A stretch of DNA of 28,900 nt from an uncultured Clostridia bacterium (GTDB taxonomy: Bacteria; Bacillota; Clostridia; Lachnospirales; Lachnospiraceae): positions 1-28,900 of the forward strand of contig CALASV010000197.1 of the NCBI GenBank assembly GCA_937888895.1, read 5' to 3'. The translations under genes were made by a program, and so were the position numbers. The notes under the pieces are model-generated. The model was not told the origin of the DNA and ran no database searches. It saw only the letters and a list, made by a program, of their open reading frames with translations. Shown piece after piece: positions 14,480 to 19,201 of this stretch. Numbering within the stretch: position 1 is the first letter of the stretch; each line of letters begins with the position of its first letter.

Positions 14480-14980
14480 ATGGAAGAACGTATAACAGAT
14501 ACAATAAAACAAGAAACTGAAAGAATTATGAAGCAAATAGCTGAAAATGGTCTTGATGGGGAAAACATTGAGATTTTAGGTAAAGCTGTTGATATTCATA
14601 AAGATTTAGCAAACGAAGAATATTGGAAAAATAAAGAGGAGGTAATGAATATGAGATATGGTAATTATGGTAGAGATTCTTACAGAGAGGGTTCATCAAG
14701 AGAATACGGTAGAAGACGTAGAGATAGTAGAGGTCGTTATATGGAATCTGGACGTGGTCAACGTTACAGAGGACATGATATGATTGATGAAATGTCAGAA
14801 CACTATGGTAACTATTCAGAAGGACGTGGAAGCTATGGTGCAAAAGAAGAAACTATGATGAGCTTAGAATATATGTTAGAATCTATGGTTGACTTTGTCG
14901 AAATGTTACAACAAGAAGCAGATTCTCAAGAAGAAGTTAACTTGATAAGAAAATACACAAAGAAAATAAGTGAAATGTAA
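14480..14980 (+). CDS. Conserved hypothetical phage protein with Arg/Gly/Tyr-rich linker (166 aa)
   Basis: ATG 14480 (with AGGTG upstream) is preferred over an in-frame GTG at 14471. Three parts are visible: an N-terminal helical region (EERITDTIKQETERIMKQIA… to about 60), a central low-complexity Arg/Gly/Tyr/Ser linker (YGRDSYREGSSREYGRRRRD… to about 110) and a conserved-looking C-terminal helical domain (GAKEETMMSLEYMLESMVDF…, ending RKYTKKISEM). The linker could bind nucleic acid or be disordered. It overlaps the next start by one base. I know of similar uncharacterised proteins in gut phages, but not a function. Confidence 0.6.
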   Translation: MEERITDTIKQETERIMKQIAENGLDGENIEILGKAVDIHKDLANEEYWKNKEEVMNMRYGNYGRDSYREGSSREYGRRRRDSRGRYMESGRGQRYRGHDMIDEMSEHYGNYSEGRGSYGAKEETMMSLEYMLESMVDFVEMLQQEADSQEEVNLIRKYTKKISEM

Positions 14981-15336
14981 TGTATAAGTTCTATAATGCG
15001 AATCCTAAAGGGTTGTTTATTGATGATTGTGTGTTACGAAGTATAAGTGTTGCTGAGGGTATATCGTGGGGTGAATGTCAAGAAAAGCTAAGTAAACTTG
15101 CTAATAAAGAAGGTAGGTTGTTAAACGAAGTTATATTTGTTGAAGATTATCTTGATGATAGATATCCAAGAAAATGTGTAAAAAACATGACAGTTGGAGA
15201 ATTCGCTTCTAAATGTCCTAAAGGAAACTTTGTTGTCACAATGAATGGTCACATAACTGCTATTTTAAATAACGTGATAGTTGACACGTTTGATTGCTCA
15301 AAAAGAATAATGAAATGTTGTTGGCAAATAAAATAA
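14980..15336 (+). CDS. Small papain-like cysteine protease candidate (118 aa)
   Basis: The product has a possible papain-fold triad in order: C17 in IDDCVLRSIS at the start of a helix, H91 in MNGHITAIL, and D102 or D105 in VDTFDCS, with the strand-rich C-terminal part (FVVTMNGHITAILNNVIVDT) typical of the His-bearing sheet. Length is at the low end for this fold. It is the last gene before the RNA region; a role in processing virion proteins from the same cassette is a guess. The last codons (CCWQIK, TAA) contain the -35 of the promoter at 15321. It could be a catalytically inactive relative. Confidence 0.5.
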   Translation: MYKFYNANPKGLFIDDCVLRSISVAEGISWGECQEKLSKLANKEGRLLNEVIFVEDYLDDRYPRKCVKNMTVGEFASKCPKGNFVVTMNGHITAILNNVIVDTFDCSKRIMKCCWQIK

Positions 15337-15349
15337 TATATGTTATAAT
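15321..15349 (+). promoter_or_regulatory. Strong promoter for tRNA-Cys, TTGGCA-17-TATAAT with extended -10
   Basis: TTGGCA (15321-15326) and a perfect TATAAT (15344-15349) with 17-base spacing and TGT before the -10. The -35 lies in the last codons of the preceding gene. A perfect inverted repeat ATGAAGAGG/CCTCTTCAT (15348-15356 with 15361-15369) overlaps the -10 end and start site and could be an operator or 5' hairpin. Confidence 0.8.
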
Positions 15350-15371
15350 GAAGAGGTAAACCTCTTCATAT

Positions 15372-15447
15372 GGGGGTATAGCCAAGTCTGGTAAGGCAAA
15401 TGACTGCAACTCATTCATCGTTGGTTCAAATCCAACTACTCCCTCCA
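15372..15447 (+). tRNA. tRNA-Cys (anticodon GCA)
   Basis: Full cloverleaf: acceptor GGGGGTA/TACTCCC (one G-U), TA at positions 8-9, D-stem GCC/GGC with GG in the loop, anticodon stem AATGA/TCATT around CTGCAAC (anticodon GCA), T-stem GTTGG/CCAAC around TTCAAAT, discriminator T as in tRNA-Cys, and an encoded CCA. All canonical elbow residues are present. Confidence 0.95.
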
Positions 15448-15467
15448 AAATTTTTTAAATTTAATTA

Positions 15468-15496
15468 TTGACAAATAAAATAATATATGGTATATT
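15468..15496 (+). promoter_or_regulatory. Near-consensus promoter of the large structured RNA, TTGACA-17-TATATT
   Basis: Perfect TTGACA (15468-15473), 17-base spacer, TATATT (15491-15496) and TGG extended -10. The predicted start near 15503 coincides with the first base pairs of the outermost 5' helix of the following RNA (15502-15517 with 15563-15578). Confidence 0.85.
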
Positions 15497-15606
15497 ATTA
15501 TTGTGTTAAGGATATAGAGGGACTGTTAACAGTTGCTACCGAGATGTAGTAAATCTCATAAACTATATCTTTAATATATTAGTATGATGACTGCAAACGT
15601 TACTTA

Positions 15607-15700
15607 TTTTATAGGTAGCGTACAAATTATTAAGTAATCGCAATGAGATAATTGCTGAAACGGTTAAACGGACTTAGTAGTTTGTATGGTACTTATAAAA
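15607..15700 (+). repeat. Module 1 of three related long stem domains
   Basis: The 20-base arm at 15607-15626 pairs with 15681-15700 with 17 Watson-Crick pairs, two G-U pairs and one G-G mismatch. The outer part carries the module consensus TTTATAGGTAGC on the 5' arm and GGTACTTATAAA on the 3' arm. Inside is the hairpin GCAAT-GAGATA-ATTGC (15640-15655). Confidence 0.75.
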
Positions 15701-15871
15701 CAAACAAGCAGGGTATGTGAGAAATTACTCTCAAAGAAAACGGTGAGGAAGAACGGTATAAGAGGATAAGAACTCGTAGCTAGAAACGACAATGAAAGTA
15801 TTATACGTGGTAGTGATGGTCGAAAATATCTACCTCCCAAGAGTCTGAGCAAATGTTGATGGTTGTTTGTT

Positions 15872-15983
15872 TTTATAGGTAGCATAGAGTAGATAATGTA
15901 TGCAGTGCTGGTACGCTGACTGAGGGAAACCCCGGATACAAATTGGATACCAACATACAAATCTACTCCATGGTACTTATAAA
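15872..15983 (+). repeat. Module 2 of three related long stem domains
   Basis: Arms 15872-15894 and 15961-15983 pair over 23 positions with one G-U, one G-G and one A-C mismatch. The outer half repeats module 1 (TTTATAGGTAGC / GGTACTTATAAA) and the inner half is CATAGAGTAGAT / ATCTACTCCATG. An inner helix TGTATG/CATACA (15897-15902 with 15954-15959) continues the stack. Confidence 0.75.
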
Positions 15984-16035
15984 GTACTCAGGTAAACGAC
16001 CTGTAATTCGTTCAATATTTTTCAGAGGTGCTGTC

Positions 16036-16135
16036 TTTTATAGATAGCATAGAGTAGATATTTGCCGATGATATTAATTTATATTATGTGGTTCTCAACA
16101 CTATATATTGGCTGTCTATTCTATGGTACTTATAA
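16036..16135 (+). repeat. Module 3 of three related long stem domains
   Basis: The 5' arm TTTTATAGATAGCATAGAG… repeats module 2 with one change in the outer half; the 3' arm ends TATGGTACTTATAAAA. The arms pair over about 24 positions with several G-U pairs, an A-C mismatch and the same G-G mismatch as in modules 1 and 2. The 3' arm can alternatively form GGTACTT-ATAA-AAGTACC. Confidence 0.7.
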
Positions 16136-16382
16136 AAGTACCGGACATATATTTTAAATTTTTCATGTTTTTGCACTACTTTAATAGTAGTGTAACGATG
16201 ATATATAAAATAATGGAGTAGTTGGTTTTCATAAGAGTAATTAACTTATGTCTACGAAGATTGATTATCTATCTTTTTAGAGTAATCGCCTAAAAAGAAA
16301 AATGACCCTTATATCATCGGTACAGTACTATTAAGTACTCGTCTGCTTGCTTACTAGGACGTAAACAAAACGAGGTTTTTAT

Positions 16383-16458
16383 AGCTCAATAGTGAAGTAG
16401 TTATCACGCTTGGCTCATAACCAAGAGGTCGTGGGTGCAAATCCCACTTGAGCAACCA
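16383..16458 (+). tRNA. Non-canonical tRNA with CAT anticodon (Met or Ile2 type)
   Basis: Cloverleaf: acceptor AGCTCAA/TTGAGCA with an A1-A72 mismatch, TA, D-stem GTGA/TCAC, anticodon stem CTTGG/CCAAG around CTCATAA (anticodon CAT), T-stem GTGGG/CCCAC, discriminator A and encoded CCA. Oddities: the D-loop AGTAGTTA lacks the GG pair and the T-loop is TGCAAAT with G instead of U at position 55, so the standard elbow contacts are missing. The anticodon stem lacks the three G-C pairs of initiator tRNA, and a lysidine-modified Ile2 tRNA is possible. Confidence 0.75.
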
Positions 16459-16594
16459 TTTATGCCGTGGTACTAACCCTAAGTGATTCAGTTGCAACTG
16501 ATGATGAAGTGGGAGGGAAACGTTATAGAGGAGTAGTAGCCGGAAATGAAACTCTGATAATCTTGGGTTCGAGTCCCAAGCTCGGCTCTCTTAT
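16459..16594 (+). other. Structured spacer with tRNA-like acceptor/T-arm relic
   Basis: There is no open reading frame. It contains a perfect palindrome TCAGTTGCAACTGA (16488-16501), a stem TTATAGAG with CTCTGATAA, and a canonical T-arm (TTGGG-TTCGAGT-CCCAA, about 16562-16579) enclosed by AGCCGG/TCGGCT, like an acceptor-plus-T-arm minihelix without D-arm or anticodon arm and without CCA. Probably a decayed or minimised tRNA, or another small structured RNA on the same transcript. Confidence 0.45.
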
Positions 16595-16671
16595 TACTCC
16601 CTAGACAAATTGGTAAAGTCACAGCACTTTGAATGCTGTATTTCTAGGTTCGAGACCTAGGGGAGTAACCA
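16595..16671 (+). tRNA. tRNA-Gln (anticodon TTG)
   Basis: Acceptor TACTCCC/GGGAGTA, TA, D-stem GAC/GTC with GG in the loop, anticodon stem CAGCA/TGCTG around CTTTGAA (anticodon TTG), T-stem CTAGG/CCTAG around TTCGAGA, discriminator A and encoded CCA. T at position 1 is usual for bacterial tRNA-Gln. Confidence 0.93.
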
Positions 16672-16688
16672 TATATGTAGTGTTATGA

Positions 16689-16717
16689 TTGACACTTTTT
16701 TTATTTTGTGTTATAAT
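16689..16717 (+). promoter_or_regulatory. Consensus promoter of the endolysin gene, TTGACA-17-TATAAT
   Basis: Perfect TTGACA (16689-16694) and perfect TATAAT (16712-16717), 17-base spacing, with TGT extended -10; the ribosome-binding site GGAGGT is at 16731-16736. It would be recognised by the host housekeeping sigma factor without phage help. Confidence 0.9.
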
Positions 16718-16742
16718 ATTATATATAATTGGAGGTAATATT

Positions 16743-17579
16743 ATGCAATTTCCCGTTAGCAAAAATATAAAAATAACACAAGGTTATCATCAAGGAATGT
16801 GTTTAGACTTTGGATTTACAAGTCTATTACCAGGAGCTACTGCAACACAACCTATTTGTGCTGTTGATAATGCTAAGGTATATTCTGTTGAAAATCAACC
16901 TAATGGTGGTTTAGTAATCTATTTGGAACACGAAGATGGTAAGTGTAGCTGTTATGCACATTTAAGTAAAGCTATTGTTAAAAAAGGTCAAAAAGTAAAT
17001 ATAGGTCAACAAATAGGTAATATGGGCAAGAGTGGTAAAGTTACAGGAGCACATTTACATTTTGGTATTTTTGAAAATGTTAAAGTTAGATACAAAGATA
17101 GTACCATAGACCCATTTGAATATTTAGAATTATATAAAGGTCAATATCTAGCTAATACAGCAAAAAACGCATTATATAAGGACAAAATAAAAACTCATCA
17201 ATATGAGGTTTATAAATACGTTTATAATGTTGATTGGGAAGGTTTAGTAGTCAGAAAATCACCAAATGGAACATCGACAGGTAAATTACTAAAAGCCGGC
17301 ACAAAAGTACAAGTATTAGAAGATACTGGTTATTGGAGTAGAATTGGTGATAACGAATGGGTTTGGAGTGCAAACTTATCTAAAACGAAACCTAAAGTTG
17401 AAATGGTGTATAATGTTAAAAAACCACCTTTAAATGTTCGTAACAAACCAAGTATAGATGGTAAAGATATTGGTAATTTATATAACGGAGATACAGTTCA
17501 AGTTTACAAAACCAAAAAAGGTTGGAGTAAAGTATCTAAAAAAGAAGATGCTTGGGTATCAAGTAATTATTTAAAATAA
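16743..17579 (+). CDS. Endolysin: M23 metallopeptidase with two SH3b cell-wall-binding domains
   Basis: Cuts peptidoglycan cross-bridges or stem peptides at lysis. The 278-residue protein starts at ATG 16743 (GGAGGT upstream; the frame is open earlier but that part spans the promoter). Residues about 8-130 are a LytM/M23 domain with zinc and catalytic residues H16 and D22 (YHQGMCLDFG), H73 (YAHLS) and H104/H106 (GAHLHFG). Residues about 160-215 and 220-278 are bacterial SH3 domains (LVVRKSPNG… and LNVRNKPSIDG…). There is no signal peptide, so a holin is needed; candidates are encoded on the opposite strand at 18564-19201. It ends at a bidirectional terminator. The first motif has a longer H-to-D gap than usual. 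Confidence 0.88.
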   Translation: MQFPVSKNIKITQGYHQGMCLDFGFTSLLPGATATQPICAVDNAKVYSVENQPNGGLVIYLEHEDGKCSCYAHLSKAIVKKGQKVNIGQQIGNMGKSGKVTGAHLHFGIFENVKVRYKDSTIDPFEYLELYKGQYLANTAKNALYKDKIKTHQYEVYKYVYNVDWEGLVVRKSPNGTSTGKLLKAGTKVQVLEDTGYWSRIGDNEWVWSANLSKTKPKVEMVYNVKKPPLNVRNKPSIDGKDIGNLYNGDTVQVYKTKKGWSKVSKKEDAWVSSNYLK

Positions 17580-17580
17580 A

Positions 17581-17607
17581 AAAAAAGCACGTTTTAAGTG
17601 CTTTTTT
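17581..17607. terminator. Bidirectional terminator between convergent transcription units
   Basis: AAAAAAGCAC (17581-17590) pairs with GTGCTTTTTT (17598-17607), giving a U-run in both directions. It separates the plus-strand endolysin from the minus-strand regulators. The rest of 17608-17667 holds only a weak AGCC/GGCT hairpin and no gene. Confidence 0.85.
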
Positions 17608-17667
17608 AATTTGATGATAAAATGTATTAACAAGTTATAAACGTGTCTGTATGAGCCTTAAAATAGG

Positions 17668-17922
17668 CTAAAACCAAGTATTTGTGTATACAAGATAATT
17701 GTATATCTTAGAATAAACTAATTTGATATACTTTGTATACGCCGATGCACTTATATAATTATTCATACAAAACTTCACAACCATCTCATTATCATAACTA
17801 GACAAAACCAATTTGCTCTCGAAAGGACTAAGCTCCACATCGGAACAAAGTTGTCTAACTTGAGGTTTGCTCAAGTGCTTAATATAATGTTTTGTTCTAT
17901 GATAATCAGCTTTTGTAATCAT
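17668..17922 (-). CDS. Small sigma-region-4-like helix-turn-helix protein (84 aa)
   Basis: ATG 17922 follows AGGTGG on the minus strand; the frame is open slightly further (GTG 17931), but that would include the ribosome-binding site. The product starts MITKADYHRTKHYIKHLSKP and has a tri-helical pattern: QVRQLCSDVELSPFESKLVL, then FCMNNYISASAYTKYIKLVY. The second part resembles the recognition helix of sigma region 4 or ArpU-like phage regulators. It is the last gene of the minus-strand unit and has its own candidate promoter (17945-17973). A role in late transcription is possible. The C-terminal few residues (TNTWF) look non-conserved. Confidence 0.55.
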   Translation of the reverse strand: MITKADYHRTKHYIKHLSKPQVRQLCSDVELSPFESKLVLSSYDNEMVVKFCMNNYISASAYTKYIKLVYSKIYNYLVYTNTWF

Positions 17923-17944
17923 TATTACCACCTATGATAATAAT

Positions 17945-17973
17945 AACATAAAAAACAATGTTGAAAGTGTCAA
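17945..17973 (-). promoter_or_regulatory. Candidate promoter overlapping a terminator
   Basis: On the minus strand TTGACA (complement of 17968-17973) and TATGTT (17945-17950) are 17 bases apart and precede the gene starting at 17922. The -35 and spacer fall within the terminator stem, so termination and initiation signals share the same bases. Confidence 0.45.
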
Positions 17974-17979
17974 CATTGT
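17950..17979 (-). terminator. Rho-independent terminator downstream of the 17990-18220 gene
   Basis: On the minus strand ACAATGTTGA pairs perfectly with TCAACATTGT (plus coordinates 17970-17979 and 17955-17964) around a five-base loop, followed by a T-run. It ends the transcript coming from the tail/lysis genes. Confidence 0.8.
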
Positions 17980-17989
17980 GTCAATTTTT

Positions 17990-18220
17990 CTATTTAAGAG
18001 CTTTAATGACTCTTTTCTTCATAGATTTAATTCTTCTATTTGCAGTAGACAAACTAGCATTCATCGCAGTTGCGATTTGTTGGTTAGATTTATGTTTCAT
18101 CTTCATATTGAAAGCCAATTCTTCATCGTCATCGAAAGCACATACTCTTCTAAAATAATCTGCTTCGATTTCTGAAAATTCAAATTTTAATGTGTTATAT
18201 TGTTTTCCCACAACTAGCAC
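17990..18220 (-). CDS. Small sigma-region-4-like / HTH protein (76 aa)
   Basis: GTG start at 18220, overlapping the end of the 32-residue gene upstream; a second GTG at 18211 is also possible and neither has a strong Shine-Dalgarno. Residues about 28-76 (FDDDEELAFNMKMKHKSNQQ, then IATAMNASLSTANRRIKSMK) match a sigma-70 region 4 or LuxR-type helix-turn-helix: an acidic helix, a turn, and a recognition helix with RRIKSMKKR. There is no region 2, so it cannot act alone as a sigma factor. It could be an anti-sigma, an activator or a ComX/ArpU-like regulator of late genes. Confidence 0.6.
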   Translation of the reverse strand: MLVVGKQYNTLKFEFSEIEADYFRRVCAFDDDEELAFNMKMKHKSNQQIATAMNASLSTANRRIKSMKKRVIKALK

Positions 18221-18293
18221 AACGCAATCTCTTTTTAGATTTTGATTTACGAGTTTTTATTCTAGTTCTTTTAACCATTTTTATTTTACCCAT
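18195..18293 (-). CDS. Very small basic CxxC protein (32 aa)
   Basis: ATG 18293 follows GGAG on the minus strand and ends with TAA at 18195-18197. The product is highly basic (MGKIKMVKRTRIKTRKSKSK…) and ends RCASCGKTI, a single CxxC knuckle. It overlaps the next gene by 26 bases. It could bind nucleic acid through the basic tail or dimerise around zinc. Support comes from the ribosome-binding site and exact packing with neighbours. Confidence 0.5.
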   Translation of the reverse strand: MGKIKMVKRTRIKTRKSKSKKRLRCASCGKTI

Positions 18294-18295
18294 TA

Positions 18296-18523
18296 TTATT
18301 CTCCATTTGTTATTGTAGAGCCTTCGATACTATCAACGTCTGTTATTTCTTGTACTGTTTCTGTTTCAACAACTTGAATATCATTCAGCACATACACAAG
18401 ATAACAACCTGTCGCAAACCACATAGCTAATATAACTAGTGTGATAATGAAACCTCTAACATTTGCATGTTTTAAATCTTTAAGCAATTCACTAGCAAAA
18501 GAATCATGATTTTCTTCTTTCAT
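18296..18523 (-). CDS. Single-pass membrane protein (75 aa)
   Basis: ATG 18523 has AAGGAGG at optimal spacing; the ATG two codons upstream (18529) is too close to it. The N-terminal 25 residues are polar (MKEENHDSFASELLKDLKHA), followed by a transmembrane segment GFIITLVILAMWFATGCYLV, and an acidic Thr/Glu-rich external tail (VVETETVQEITDVD…). A promoter with perfect hexamers (18546-18574) lies directly upstream. I recall very similar small proteins in gut phages without an assigned function; its place by the lysis genes allows a holin or spanin-like accessory role. Confidence 0.6.
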   Translation of the reverse strand: MKEENHDSFASELLKDLKHANVRGFIITLVILAMWFATGCYLVYVLNDIQVVETETVQEITDVDSIEGSTITNGE

Positions 18524-18545
18524 ATACATTCCTCCTTGTGATTAA

Positions 18546-18574
18546 ATTATATGAAATTATATGTTATTTGTCAA
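18546..18574 (-). promoter_or_regulatory. Consensus minus-strand promoter, TTGACA-17-TATAAT
   Basis: On the minus strand TTGACA (complement of 18569-18574) and TATAAT (18546-18551) are separated by 17 bases, both perfect. The -35 overlaps the end of the 18564-18902 gene. It gives the small membrane protein and the regulators a transcript independent of the tail operon. Confidence 0.85.
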
Positions 18575-18902
18575 TACGCTCTTTGCCTAATTTTAAAATA
18601 TCCAATGCTTCGTAGCATCTGTTTATATATTTTACTTCTTCTAAAAACAAGTGGTTTTCGATTTTTAATTTTTCACATATTCTGTTATATTCATCTATCT
18701 GTTCAAATATTGATAAAAATTCGTCTCTTGTTTTAGCTTCCCCTTTGCGTAATGCAGAAGCGAAAGCAACTATATGATATCTCAAACTCATTCTATCTCT
18801 TTTATGAATTTCATTAAGTTTGACATCCAAAAGTTTTGCCATCGCTCCTATCACTACACCTGCATCAATTATTAAAGATGCTATATACCCCAACCATTCC
18901 AT
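18564..18902 (-). CDS. Putative holin-like membrane protein (112 aa)
   Basis: ATG 18902 follows AGGTGAT. The N-terminal hydrophobic segment (MEWLGYIASLIIDAGVVIGA) is a single transmembrane helix, followed by a cytoplasmic helical, charged domain (…LNEIHKRDRMSLRYHIVAFA…, …EEVKYINRCYEALDILK…). This layout is seen in a group of phage proteins encoded between tail fibres and lysins and often suspected to be holins. With the LLH-type protein next to it, it may be a holin partner or antiholin. The holin role is inferred from topology and place. Confidence 0.55.
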   Translation of the reverse strand: MEWLGYIASLIIDAGVVIGAMAKLLDVKLNEIHKRDRMSLRYHIVAFASALRKGEAKTRDEFLSIFEQIDEYNRICEKLKIENHLFLEEVKYINRCYEALDILKLGKERIDK

Positions 18903-18910
18903 TCAATCAC

Positions 18911-19201
18911 CTAATTCAATTTTCCATCATCTAATAAATTTTTAATGCAATCGAATAGGTATTGAACGATTTTTTCATAGTTTTTTCTACTTACGAAAAC
19001 TTTAATAACCATAGGTAGGAATTCATAGGTGTTATCTAAAACGTATTCCATTTTTTCACTACCTACTGAGAAATTTTTTTCAGCTACTATGAACCATTCA
19101 TAAATGTCTTGTCTAACTGTAGTGTTAAATTTAATGAAAGCGTATAGGATTATTAAGCATAATGCTAATAAACCTATTAAAACTAAATGTGTTACTGTCA
19201 T
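18911..19201 (-). CDS. LLH-type phage holin (holin superfamily 6-like)
   Basis: The 96-residue protein has one N-terminal transmembrane helix (HLVLIGLLALCLIILYAFI) followed by VRQDIYEWFIVAEKNFSVGS and KMEYVLDN, which matches the LLH holin pattern of one transmembrane segment followed by an amphipathic AE…F..GS.K..YVLD motif. It would form the membrane lesion releasing the M23 endolysin. The start overlaps the upstream stop in an ATGA arrangement (19198-19201). Confidence 0.65.
   Translation of the reverse strand: MTVTHLVLIGLLALCLIILYAFIKFNTTVRQDIYEWFIVAEKNFSVGSEKMEYVLDNTYEFLPMVIKVFVSRKNYEKIVQYLFDCIKNLLDDGKLN

Larger units (their letters stand above)
15321..15489. repeat. Direct repeat (22 bp, one mismatch) flanking the tRNA-Cys gene
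   Basis: Positions 15321-15342 and 15468-15489 read TTG(G/A)CAAATAAAATAATATATG identically except for the fourth base. Each copy forms the -35 and spacer of a promoter. The first copy contains the end of the upstream coding sequence (…CAAATAAAATAA), so the second looks like a duplicate of that end, carried to the far side of the tRNA. Confidence 0.8.
15503..16319 (+). ncRNA. Large multi-helix structured noncoding RNA (ROOL/GOLLD-like candidate)
   Basis: There is no credible coding frame for about 0.8 kb, yet the region is saturated with long complementary helices in nested order. They are: 15506-15517/15563-15574 (12 bp); 15607-15626/15681-15700 (20 positions); 15700-15707/15863-15870; 15872-15894/15961-15983 (23 positions); 16036-16059/16112-16135 region; 16172-16180/16186-16194; and 16196-16205/16310-16319 (10 bp, perfect). 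Each encloses further hairpins, for example GCAAT/ATTGC at 15640, TGAGA/TCTCA at 15718, CAGG/CCTG at 15989 and TCTTTTTAG/CTAAAAAGA at 16272. It has its own strong promoter and tRNA genes on both sides. Known ornate phage RNAs ROOL and GOLLD share this setting and size range; family membership is inferred, not shown. The 3' end is uncertain and may extend to about 16380. Confidence 0.75.

Noticed and set aside
15260..15448. Minus-strand frame MEGVVGFEPTMNEL… over tRNA-Cys
   Set aside because: This is the well-known spurious peptide obtained by translating the antisense of a tRNA; the tRNA-Cys fold is certain.
15664..15960. 98-codon minus-strand open frame across the large RNA
   Set aside because: It lies antisense to nested long helices, has no ribosome-binding site, is opposite to two strong plus-strand promoters, and its sequence shows no domain pattern.
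15607..16135. CRISPR-like repeats in the RNA region
   Set aside because: The repeated units occur as complementary arm pairs with unequal spacing of about 60-90 bases inside each pair, and there is no uniform repeat-spacer pattern or cas gene.
16463..16590. Complete tRNA with GCA anticodon in TTGCAAC (16493)
   Set aside because: The TTGCAA is the centre of a perfect even-length palindrome, so a seven-base anticodon loop cannot form there, and no matching acceptor stem or CCA is present.
16689..16742. N-terminal hydrophobic extension of the endolysin (possible signal peptide)
   Set aside because: The extension would be read from the promoter itself; transcription starts near 16724, after that start, and GGAGGT fits ATG 16743.
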